Part shown: positions 1-11,084 of the stretch, one piece after another
Position numbering within the stretch: the first letter of the stretch is position 1
Layout of the letters: every line of letters begins with the position of its first letter
Origin: Diploscapter coronatus
Lineage: Eukaryota > Nematoda > Chromadorea > Rhabditida > Rhabditidae
NCBI GenBank assembly: GCA_964036155.1
Contig: OZ038423.1
Location: 7,021,249-7,085,248 of the forward strand
Length of the DNA: 64,000 nt
Direction: 5' to 3'
Made by a program: the position numbers and the translations under genes
The notes under the pieces: model-generated
The model's database searches: none
Told to the model about the DNA's origin: nothing
The model's input: the letters and a program-made list of their open reading frames with translations, nothing else

Positions 1-2336
1 GTATTGTCTAAAAATGTAATTGGTTGAGGAATTCGCATTATTGAAAGTGAATTGCTAAAGTTTAGGATTTCAATGTCTTCACTCCTAAATTTCTTACATC
101 CAATATTCTCTACAGCTTAAAAACTAGACCCTCGTCAGATTTAGGTTTTTTTTCTTCTATACAAATTCCTAATATAAAATCCTTACTTGTCTTTTTCTGC
201 CCAGTCCATTTCTTCCCACACATCGGCTATTGTTTTGATCGAATATCGGGTATCGAACAATTCTTGTAACTAAAATTAGGAATATTTTAGCTTTTTTTTG
301 TTTTTGTTTTTTTTCGCAAAATATGTGTGATTTACCTGTTCTTGCTCTCCGAATTTTTGCATAAGCGAATCGCGCATGACTACCGTACTCTTTTCGTTGA
401 CGTGAGTTATGATCGTAGAATAGAGACGTTCTTGTGAGAGCTGAATTTATAATTTGAGCATTAGAAACTTATATACAACCCTACATTATTGTTAGGCAAC
501 TCAGCAATAGCGATTTCATCAGTCTTCCAGCAAATCATCACAAGCCGCATTGTGAATTGTCGCGCCCTTCTGTTTCTGTGCTTGCTGCTTACCTAAAAAG
601 TTATTATATTAGAGACGTTTTCATCAACTTTACGAAACTTTTCTCGTTTCTTCTAATTCATATTCCTACCTCATCAGTGTGCAGCGTCTCTAACAATTCG
701 ACAATTTGGCCTTCGCCTCCAATCGGTAGCTTCGATGACTGTAACGAGCACCTAAATAGAAACATTCGGCATCTATCATTTACTGCAGTTTTTAAACTGA
801 TATTTTTAACTTTCAAAATGCTCGTGATTATCTATGAGATGAACGTTGCCTAGCGGGAAGGATAGAGACGCTAATGCGAACTGCGGAGTGGAAATAATAT
901 GGAAAAAGGAGAGAGTGCGGGGAGGACGTAGGTGGGCGAAAAGGGAAGGCTCCGCAACGACGTTAGAGCCCAGAGGAAGAAGCAACGTTGATCCCAAAAA
1001 TATTGGAGAGTATCATACCAGCTTTGAATGTGATCCCGTATGAACCCAATGGTATTGTGAATAGTCTCCTCTACAAGCCGAAATTCCCCTAGCAGCCTGT
1101 TATATTCTTGCACTGTACACCCTGGATTCTCACACCAAATTAGCATAAATATGAAGAACTGAAATACTCTTGATAGGCGAATATTTTAGTCTACTAGAAA
1201 TCTACCTTATTCAGAGGCATTCTTGAATAGAATAGGAATGTCCCCTCATAAACGCTGATTTTCGTAATCACCCGTCTTTCTCTGCGCTTTCGGCAGGATC
1301 GGCAACGCCACTGGAATTTTTCCAAGTTTTTAGAGCACTTGTAAAAATTTCTCACCACATATCCATTGGCATGCTTTATCAAACTCATCAGCTGCTCTTT
1401 CGGACAGCTTTCTATCCGACACTCTCGGGTATTAGGAATTATTCCATATCGAGCCAGAAATTGAATTCTAAAATAGTATTATGATTCAATATTGTATACT
1501 CTACGATTAGGCCATTTTCCAAAATTCGACGTTTCAATTTATTCTTCTTTGTTAAAAAAAATCACCAATCCGAACTTCGATGACAATATCATAGAAGCTC
1601 GGGTTGAAAATTCATCTTCGATAAATTATTTTCGAAGCTCCTACTCACCCTATCCTAGAATCTTGAAATATCTTCTGCAACAGGTCAGGTGTGAAATCAA
1701 GATCGAGAATTTCATCAGGCGCAGCCACTTCGACCCCATCCAGAATCGTGAATTTTCCCCGTTCAGGTCGATTCCTCCTGTTTGCGTGAGTTGTAGGCAG
1801 AGAGGAAGGCAATATTTTGGCTCTTTTCTTCGGAATTATCGCGGATGGTTTCAGTGCTACATCGTCTCCATTTTCATCATTTTCACTGGCAGAGCCATCC
1901 TATAATTATAGCACAATTCATTTAGGAATATTTAGTTTTTTTCTGAGTATTTTTGTTAGAAAACCTTTTCGGGAATGAGTCATGAAATTTTTCAGAACAA
2001 CAAAAGCTTCTAATCAAGCAGATTTGAAAGTTTTCGATCCGATATAAGACTCGTCATTGTCTAATGTTCTCTTATCCATAATGACGAATAGTGCATTGAA
2101 AATAGGCTACGATATTTCTCAGCAAGATTCGAATATCGAATCGAAAACTTCCAAGTCTTCAGTCGAGTCTAATAATCAGAATTTTACAAGGTTTGGCTTG
2201 ATTTTGACACCTTTTAGCACTGAACATTTGATTGTCATCCTTGTAAAAATAGGAAATCACTAACCTCGTCGATAACATCTTCATCAGCACAAACTGGGTC
2301 TCCTTTAAGGGAAAATAGCGATTCTAGAATATCCAT
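1..2336 (-). CDS. ISXO2/Merlin transposase-derived protein (partial)
   Basis: Nine exons join in frame on the minus strand: 2336-2265, 1899-1649, 1467-1206, 1158-1019, 751-670, 592-485, 440-336, 269-187, and 84 running off the edge; about 395 codons are visible. Order: an acidic N-terminus with a PKKRAK basic patch (about 47-52), a zinc-ribbon-like region (C124/C129, then WRCRSC at 161-166), a helical segment, an IGGEGQIVELLETL block (252-265), then SKHRNR and a TIITHVNEKSTVV stretch. This order is that of the ISXO2-like (IS1016/Merlin) transposase domain. In that family the block reads like IGGPG..VEIDE, whose aspartate is catalytic; here the position is L262. All nine exons stay open with proper splice sites, so I infer a domesticated, probably catalytically dead host gene, perhaps a DNA-binding regulator. 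The function is unknown. The start at 2336 is the first ATG of an open first exon; an additional 5' exon cannot be excluded. Confidence 0.75.
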
Positions 2337-5300
2337 AAAAACTATCGAGTTTTGCAGTTCTAGTGCCAACTATCCTTTCCTTTCCTTCCTCTTCTCCTTG
2401 TCAGTTCCAATAATGAGTTGTCCAACTCTACGGACCCAGTTTGGCCTTCCTGAAACAATTTTTAATAAACTGTTTTAGTCTACTGCCTTTGTATGTGAAA
2501 TTTCACATGGTCTTCTGGTTTGTTTGAAGTAACATTTTTCAACGAGCGTTCGAAAAATTGACTGATCAAGAGAGTTGAGAGGGAATAAAAGTTAGACAGA
2601 AGGAGAGCAAATAAAGGTACTGCGAACTAAAGAATAAGAGTAAAAAAGTAAAGGAAATTGGCAGAGATCGAAAATTATGCAACGAAATGTGGCAAATTAG
2701 TATCGACCAACTCGAAATTTTTTGCCGCGGCCGACGCATTATCGCTGCATTTGTGCGACAAAAATTCTCATAGAAATGGGTGTCAAGCAATTCAATTTTG
2801 AACAATTCGAAATCGAAATAGGGCATTCCTCTAGCTAGATGGCGGTTTGCAAAATCAGTAAAAATTTGCACATAACTCTTTCATACACCTTCTAATCGAC
2901 TTATATCAGTTGTTTGCTACAGACTGCTTCGATCAATACTTCCTCTGACTGCATTTGATGATACAATTTTAGCTAGCGACGCACTTCGAATATCATTCTG
3001 TTTCACTTGAAAACGCTGCTTTTTCATGATGGGTATTTCGACAGGTGGAAGTTGAAGACGAATACGAAAATAGAGACGGCAAAACGATGAGCGAGGGGAA
3101 TCATAAAATGCGGCAGCGTAGAGAGTGGCGGAGATGCGGGAGAAGACAGGTAGTGAAAAGGGGAAAGGCAAAAGTATTAGGCCCCTGTCCCTTGCTGCAT
3201 TGCCTCTTTCATTCGATGCAACCCACATAGCCTGTATTCGGGCCAGTCAGGCAGGCAGTAGTTAGTCGAATAGAGAGAGAAGAGGGAAAATGGGCGATCG
3301 GAAGAGAAGAATGAACTGATTGCCGACTGAAAGAGCGAGGACAGGGTCGTTTGGACCATGCAACTCACAAACAGGCCGATTATCGATGCGACTAGAGCTG
3401 AACGATGAAAAATCGAGATTGCGAGGAGAAGTTCGAAGTGAGTCCGAATTTGAATATCGTCTTTTGAACATTCGTGTTTATCAGTATTTCGAGAAAATAA
3501 CATCGAGAGATCTGACGTGAATTGACGAAGTTTTCGAAAGAAAGTCGTGAAACAAAGAGACATGTTGGAACCGCGTGAGTAGAGATCGACATTCTATCGA
3601 GAGCGATGAAATTTTCACGTAAATTTGAAAGTTGTGAAATACAGTTCGAAAATTGTTAACTAGGAATTTTTAACGCTGCAAAGTAAGGACCATTGATGTG
3701 CAAAACACGAGTGGGGACTGATTTGATAAGGCAGAAATGCAAGGGACAAAGGAAAGGGGGAAGGGAATTGCAGCTGAGGGCTAATCACTAAGCGATTGCA
3801 TGGGACCACCCTGCAGAAATATTGACAGGCGAAGGGAGAAAAGAAGTTTGGAGTTTGGAATAAAAATTTCGGTACTGTTAGAAATCAGGAACGAGATGAG
3901 AGGGAGGTAAAATTTGTGTACTCTTGAAAAGTTTACCGTGACTTCTTCTGAATGAACACTATTTCGTCCTTACAGTCGGATACTCGGCTAACTTTCCAAG
4001 AATCTCACTGTTTTCAGAATTGAAGTACAGCTATTGCTGCATACATCAAACTCGGACAAAAATTGGGAAATGGTCGATAGAGTGTGAAAAATGGTCCAAA
4101 TAGTCATGCTGACTAGATGGATGGCTAGATGACAGGAGAGGGAGAGAGAAGACAGGGCCAGGGACTTTAGTGCCAGTCCCCCCAACCCCAGTCAGTCTTC
4201 TTCTTTCAGCGGACGCAGTCCGCATCCTCTGCTGTGTCTCTATCTCTGTCCTCTCCTCACTTTCCACCCTATTTCCCTCTTTTACTGACTGCAATTTTAC
4301 AGTTGCAGTCCTTGGGTTTTCTCCTCTCCCTTCTGTCCGTATGTCTGTATCTCTTCTCTCTTCCCCTGGCGACTAATTCAACTTTTACCGCATTTCTGCG
4401 CTCATGCGCCTCATTACAAGCGGACAGACAGTCTAACTCAGGTGCATGAGATTTTATTTTAGACCAGACAGAGTGAAACTGAATTTGAGATCGGAAATAT
4501 TAACAAGGACTGTTGAATTCGAAATCAGCACTTCGATGATTAATTGAAGTACACAAACGCTATGACAGAAAATAGTAGAAGTTCTAGCTCGGGGAAAATA
4601 TTTTCAAGATCTTAGATTGATACAGGAAATATGTTTAGAAAGTGGCTACGAATATTGAGAATGTTGTTGTTACGAAAAAGCTCTGTGGGAACTTTCTGAT
4701 ATTTTGGTGGGAAAATCGATTGAGTAAAATCTCGGGATCGGACCATTGACGCATTGAAATTGCTGAATGCAATGCAAGTCTCGTATTTCGATTTCTCGTA
4801 TCGGAATGGCAAGCAGCCTGCAGCCTGCAGCGGGGAAGCACAGGCAAAGCGGCAATCTCTCATAAAGAAGCCCTGTCTTTCTGCCTGTCTACGTCTCTTT
4901 CTCCGCCTGTGCAAATTGTGCCTGGGGGTTTTCTGCTTCTCTCCCCTTCCCTCTGTTCACGGCACTTTCAACCGAGACTCGCTGTGTACACGCACTGCAC
5001 TGACTGACTCGAGCAGAAAATGACTACGACTGTGCCTGTGCCTGTAGACTGGAAGGCAATTCAACAAAGGATCAGTTAGAATTGAGGTCCACAGAGTTGC
5101 GCATGCTTTACGAGCAGATCTAGGCAGTATTTTCGCCAGATGAACAAAATATATAGGGAATAGGTCGCAGAAGCTAAATCATAGTTATGACAAAACCTCG
5201 CTCGTAGAGGCGAAATTTTTTGGATAATGACAGGTTAGAGATGAAAATCTGCAAAGAAAAGGTGCAGAGGTAAGTCGCAAGTAGTTTCTGACGACATTTT

Positions 5301-6892
5301 CTCTAGGTTGTTTACGAGCAACCGTAGATGATTGTAAATGTACGAGTATTTTTGTATCTCTGCACTGAAACCATTAATACTTTTTATACCGTTTTGTAGT
5401 AACATGTTCAGATTGCTAAATTTAGCTCTGAACTCTATCACACCTGAAAAAGGAAAAGAATCGCTTTGTTGTCATTATTTTCAATTTCAAACCTTCAAAA
5501 TAGCTAAGCTACAGTATCTTTAATTTATGGCTTCCCATGGTCCGCATTTCCCCGTGGAAATTCAAAACAACAACAACACAATGCGAGTAGAGGAATCGAT
5601 AATTCAATTAGAGATGAAGTTTGGGAATTCGAATTGAGAACTGAGAGAACTGAATGAAGAATGATAAAGGAAATGGAAGGGACAAGGGAAAGGGAACGGT
5701 TTGGAAGGAGGACTGTAAAGCAAAGTAGTGGAGAGATGAAATTGGTAGTTGGGCCTTCTGCACTCAGACCTTCAGAATGTGGAGATGCGGAGAGAGGGAA
5801 GAGAAGGGAACCTATGGCCTAGATTCGACACAGGGAGGACACAGAACATAGGGACATAGAAGAGAGGTCTACCCACTCTCTTCCATATAGCTACACAGCA
5901 GACACTCTCATGGCCATACCGTGACGGATTGAACTGAACAGAATAGCAGAATGACAGAGAAGTAGACACAGGGGAATAGACAAAATGAAGCAAGGTTCCT
6001 ATCCTTTCATATACAACGGGACAGCACATCTACAACCAGCAGAGTGGAGAGGAGAGATTCGAGGTCGAACCATCCCAATTCTCACTTTGTCCAACATGAA
6101 AGGAATTATGTAACAGTGAAGAGGAGAATTCAAATTTTTTATTTGTGAAAGACGATTCCGAGGCTTCATTTTTTACTTCATTGGTTTAAAATCAGGGATG
6201 TACAAAAATCGCAGTTTTGACTTGCGTTTGCATTCGCGTTTAACACAAGCCTTGAAGAATTTGCGTGTGCGTGTGCACTCTGAAAATTATCCCAAAAAGT
6301 GCGTTTTGCGTTAGTTATATTTAGTAACGCGTTATTTTTGTATACCCCTGGTTGAAGACACAGCTAAAGTCAGAGCTAATGGATACTGTGGATATCTCGA
6401 AATAAATCTTGTCAGATCTGCTAAACTTCCTAATCCTGCACATCTCACTGATTAAAAATTGTTATGAAGGAGCACAGGAAATGGAAGCTCGACTGCACAT
6501 ATTCGATATTTGAGAGGCCTCCTACTCAGGTGCGCCTTTCCCTATGGCTGCCCTGCTAATCCCTTTCCATCTAATTCCACAGCTCGTTATATCAGCCCTG
6601 CTTTATCTTGTGGGCCTGTGAGATAATAGGAACGGCTCGAATGAAGTAAATGAAGGGGGAACCATGACAACGGGCCAGATTGCAGAGCTGTGATATGAAA
6701 CCGAATAACGGCACAGAGGGGCATCGCATAACAATTTATAGCTGCCTGAGGAATAAGGGAGCATTGAATTGAATTGTCATGCATTATAAGAGAAAATGTT
6801 ACTATGCACATGACGAAATGAAAAATTTTGAAAAACTAAAGTTGATCTTTGCGATTTTTCACAATTAAAATCGAATCAAGAAATGATTTCAG
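2337..6892. other. 4.5 kb without recognisable gene
   Basis: I found no exon chain on either strand. The DNA is strongly skewed into purine-rich (GA) and pyrimidine-rich (CT) blocks, for example around 3040-3180, 4130-4380, 5640-6060 and 4800-4950. This creates many chance ORFs of 60-130 codons with low-complexity R/E/G or S/L/P translations. A short interspersed element lies at 6193-6350 (separate entry). The region probably holds the 5' control sequences of the minus-strand gene to its left and may contain the unseen 5' half of COG1. Confidence 0.5.
6193..6350 (+). mobile_element. MITE-like element, copy 1
   Basis: This is a 158 bp element that starts CAGGGATGTACAAA and ends TTTGTATACCCCTG, so its ends form imperfect terminal inverted repeats. 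A diverged copy in opposite orientation lies at 61738-61888 in an ERO1 intron. The two share an interior rich in GCGTTT/AACGC words. It has no coding capacity. CAGGG ends are common in hAT-type MITEs, but the superfamily is not proven. Confidence 0.7.
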
Positions 6893-8790
6893 TGACTTCG
6901 CCTGCCATCTGGTGGATGAGTGCTTTGCCGAAGACGAACTCGTCGAATACACAACCGCTCTGCTCCATCCGCTCAATGGACTCAGAATCGCTGCGGTATA
7001 TTATTTGCCATGATTTGTTTAGAATCGACTTTATGCAATTTTTGACAATTGGGAATAATGTAATTGCGAAATGACTAAATCCAAATTTAGGACAAGATTT
7101 ATGGTCAAATCAGAGTTAATGATATAAGGAAGAAACACTTCATCATTTATTAAATTACAAACGATGGAATTCTTCTGAAGCTTCTGCGTTTTTCATTTTT
7201 CATTTCGAATGATTTTTTAAATTAATTGGCATATTAGATTTGAAGAATATAGCTTTCTTTCTTTCTGGAGGATTTCAGGAAGATCATCCTTTACTTTTCA
7301 ATTTAGAACTGGGAGAAGATTGATCTTCCCGAAGTCGGGCCTGTCGACGTGCCAATCTGCATCTCTGCCCCGATCCACGAGGCTTTGTTCGTGTTGGTCA
7401 CTCGTCTCGGTCACGAATCCGTTGCTCATCTTCTCTCTAAGAATATCCGTAAGCGAGTCGCTGCTAGGGTAATTTCATTTAGGCAGATTGCAATTTTACT
7501 GTAGACTTCTAGATCGGCACAAAATTTGCAACGACCGTCGAGAAATCAATTGAACATGCAAGCGCCGTTACACGCACTTGGATCCAGGTAAATTGAGCGA
7601 TTATTTAATTGACATAAGGAACGAATAGCGAAGAAAACATTAGAGAAACGATTTCATTTTTTCATTTTCAATAAAACATATCCTTACCATGGTTAATGGG
7701 AAAATTTTATGTTAATATCCGTACCCGCGCAAAACCCTGGGCTAATATAGTGCTCACAAATTGATAATATTCTGTTTTGAAACCCTAAAATAGAGCTACC
7801 AATTTCTCTTATTACCTCTGAAAACTCCTTTTTCGTCAGGTTCTATTCGACTGCCGCTATCTGAATTCCCTGCTGCCAGCCCAGGACTGTCTCAAGAAGT
7901 TGATCTCCAAAGTGGAGAGCCACATCGATCCCTTCGACCTGACTCTGCTCGAACCGCTTCTCAATCACAACATTCGATTGGCCATTCAGAGATCGCAAGT
8001 ATGAGAATAATCGTTTTTCTTTAAGCGATTCGATATTTCAGCTGCTCTATTCCTGTCTCGTTCTGGACCAAATTCCGAACAAGGATCAGCAATTGAACAC
8101 TTCATATACACAGGTTATTTTTTCTTTCATGAATATTTTATAGCACTGAACTCATTCCACATCAAGGCTGTACGGAAATCGGAAATTGTCGTTTTCTCTT
8201 ATTTTTGGCTTTTTCTGTTTTCAAAAATCTCAAGTCATTTTCATATAGGCCTGCTTCACATAAATGCAGTTGAACCTTTCTTTCTTACAAATTCGATTTT
8301 TTTTTATAACTTTCAATAAAATTTTACTCAGGTGGTCGATATTTTGCTTCGTCTCGAAGATGCTCAACGAGTTCCAATGGTGCCCAGACTTGACAGAACG
8401 GTAAAGATTTGTGACTCTTTTTTCAATTAGTGAACCTTGTTTCAGATCGGAGATGATGCTCTGAAGAGAATTCAGGCAGGAAGAACCCCAAAGAACAAGC
8501 TGCTGGCTAATACCCAACTCAATACTGGTGAGTATTCTTTCATGCAACAACTCTAATTGCAATTGAAAAATGACATAATGTGCAGTTAAAATGTGTTGTG
8601 AACCTCCATAATCCATTTTCCTTGAATTTGGAGAATTTTTGTTTATGACCAATTCAAAAAGGATAAAGGATGCCAGAATTGCATGAATGTCTTGGAAATC
8701 ATATCTCATTCAGGCACGAAGAGCACTCCATCGTTCTCTTCTCTCTACGGCAAATTATCGAGCAGTCTGTTTGGCGGAGGCAATGCATAG
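6893..8790 (+). CDS. COG1: COG complex subunit 1, C-terminal part
   Basis: Eight exons join in frame: 6893-6995, 7307-7468, 7513-7587, 7840-7998, 8042-8113, 8332-8400, 8446-8527 and 8714-8790 (TAG). They give about 267 residues. The segment SHIDPFDLTLLEPLLNHNI, followed by RLAIQRSQLLYSCLV, matches the conserved C-terminal block of COG1 (in the human protein a similar HVDPFD..VF.PHLNSN block), and the protein ends in a Ser/Gly-rich SLFGGG tail. COG1 belongs to the eight-subunit conserved oligomeric Golgi complex, which tethers retrograde vesicles at the Golgi. The family is normally 700-1000 residues, so the N-terminal half is missing. The first exon begins in phase 2 after a TTTCAG acceptor, so at least one upstream exon must exist, but none is recognisable back to 2337. 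Confidence 0.65.
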
Positions 8791-9069
8791 GGGCATACTC
8801 AATCAATCATGTAACAGTTCATCGACCACATTCATAATCGATATTTATTGACTTTTGCTAATCTGATAACTGTGATATGGTTTTCGGGAGTTAGAAAATT
8901 ATGGAAATATTTGGTGTTAGTCTTGAAAATTGACAACTGTTTTATCTCAAATTACTGCTTTATTTATTCGAAAGGAAACATAAATTATGGCATGGTTTTG
9001 GAAAAACTTGCACTACGTTAATGATTTTGTTTGCACATTTTGAAGAAAGAACTAGAAAAGTGTCTGCAT

Positions 9070-10170
9070 CTAAATTGAATCGGAATGAGGGAGATTGTGA
9101 CGAGCCAACATGGCGATGGTCAATCTTCCAATTTCGACCCTCAAAAGGGCGATTTGAGCCCGAAGTTGAACATTCTCCTCTTCCAGAACCTGAAATTTAT
9201 TGAAGACGATAAAATAATTATCAGATGACTTTCAACCTGCATTCTCTCCCTGTTGCTCTGCTCGCGAAGTCTCCGAATTTCCCTTGATCTTCGAGCCGAG
9301 TCATTGTTTTTCCTTCTTCGCTCCAAATATTCCATCTAAAGATTAGAGATAATGTCCCTCTTGACTTTTAATTCATTCGAAGTCTTCATAAAGAATATCA
9401 ACGATATCCGATTTTAGAACTTTTTCTTACATTTTCAATATTATACAAAGTGCATTGAAACACGGATGGAGAGGATTAAGATTCCAAGAAACGATAATCT
9501 CAACCTGTTTCACAAATGCCATCTTATTCACTTTGAGGAAGCACACATCCATCATGATGTGTTAAGTAATGAAAGATTAGGATAAGACGACGTAACACAA
9601 CTGAGGATCAATACATCATTTTATTCTCGTAGAGATATAATTGATTTTTCCATTATCGAGACTAGAAATATTCTATTTGTGTAGTGGCATACTTATCATG
9701 TCGTAAAAGATAAAACTTGACTATAAAAGAAAGCTTACCGTCTTCTTGTTGACTTCCAACAGCTGAGGGCTTGTTGGTGAAGCGGTTGAAGATCTATCAG
9801 CTGTGGATTGCGAACTGGATGTTGCTAGTGACTCTGTAGATTGTGCAGTTATCAGGGACAAAGAAGTTGCACGGAGAGCTTTCAGATGCTCCTGAAAATT
9901 AAATTATACATATAATACAGTAGCCTTCACTGTATAAAAGTTGTTCTTGAAATAGTTTGAATGTACAAATGGTTTATCTTCTATGATGAAACTGATCAAA
10001 AATTCTATTCTTACGTAATATTTCGTTTAGTTTTTTCGTCAATTTATCTGTAAAAACTAAAAAAATCGTTCTCGATTTACCTCTAGAGTAGTCGGCAATC
10101 TCTGAAACGCCGAAGTTGTAGGTTGATCTGACAGAGAATCACTGCTGACAGATACATCCGAGCAGGACAT
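9070..10170 (-). CDS. Small bZIP transcription factor
   Basis: Four exons join in phase: 10170-10081, 9891-9739, 9335-9237 and 9189-9070 (TAG). They give 153 residues. The N-terminal half is a Ser/Thr-rich low-complexity region of the kind found in activation domains. The C-terminal half has a basic region, ERRRKNNDSARRSREIRRLR, with the N-x-x-S-A-R/K-R-S-R signature of bZIP DNA contact, followed by leucine-zipper heptads (VLEEENVQLRAQIALLRVEI). The NNDSARRSR form is closest to the PAR/CES-2/ATF-like group. The protein ends only about 15 residues after the zipper. It should bind DNA as a homo- or heterodimer in the nucleus. Exon phases, splice sites and start all agree. I do not assign an orthologue. 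Confidence 0.8.
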
Positions 10171-11084
10171 GACTATGATTGAATAAAATGATAGAGGAGG
10201 AGCTGAAAATGCAAATTTAAGGATGCAAATGGAGAGTGATACATAATCTCGACGGATAAAGATTTTTAAAAGATATGGGGATTGTTTGAAAAGTAACGAG
10301 ATTGAAAGAGTTTATGAAAACAAGTTAATCCTGACTTCCAACTAGAAAAATTAATTTAAAATTTTGAAACAAAAAATAGAATAAACAGAGTAGTACTCCC
10401 GATGTCCATCTGGCCTGACTCAAATTCCTCCAGATCTCCTTCATAATTGATTTGGCCCCGCCCCCCTCCTTTTTTCTCTGCTGGTATGCCTGCCTGCCTG
10501 CCCTTGTGCCCTTGCAATGCCGTAATATGTGAGGTCGACTAGGGTCGGTGCAGGTCAAGTTTGAATATCCGAACAGAGGGAAAGAGAGAGAGCGAGAGCG
10601 AGTGTGTGTTTGCAACAGAGCAACAGAGAGCGGTCTGCTGAGAGAGGAAGAGGGACTGACAGTGCATTGCGAAGCATTGCGCAACTCTGGGCCTTGCAAT
10701 TATCCAAAAAGAACCTTTATTCTTTTGAGAGGACGACAGAGATAGAAAGATATTTGAATTTGTCAAGCATAACCACATGCAACATTTGAATTTATGAAAG
10801 AGAAAGTAGCTGCATAAAATCATTTATTAAACACGTTTAATGAACAGAAAGTCAGAATCATAGAACATGAATAGTATTTCTGACAAATCCATTAGAAAAA
10901 CGCAGATGTTGATTGTCATGAGGAGTTGCACTTCTCTAATCAATTTGAAAAAATAAACAATACAAGTAAAAGAGAAAGCAATCGTCAATTCAAAATACTA
11001 GTGCATACTCAGGTATGAATAAATGATAAAGGAATAAGTTCAAGAAATTTCCCGTTATTGATTATTATCGCATATTGATGACCT
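10171..11084. other. Intergenic, bZIP upstream and HP1 downstream
   Basis: No exons were recognised. A polypurine tract with GAGAGA repeats at about 10570-10650 and flanking CT-rich sequence lies 400-500 bp upstream of the bZIP start and could be promoter sequence. The rest is AT-rich 3' flank of the HP1 gene. Confidence 0.4.

Noticed and set aside
1492..1905. 137-codon + strand ORF.
   Set aside because: It is the antisense of the transposase-derived exons on the minus strand, which carry the recognisable domain.
3177..3563. 128-codon minus-strand ORF.
   Set aside because: Ser/Phe-rich composition from a CT-rich strand; no homology signal or splice context.
8230..8709. 159-codon open frame on the minus strand.
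   Set aside because: It is antisense to three COG1 exons and their introns, and its translation matches nothing; a shadow of the real gene.
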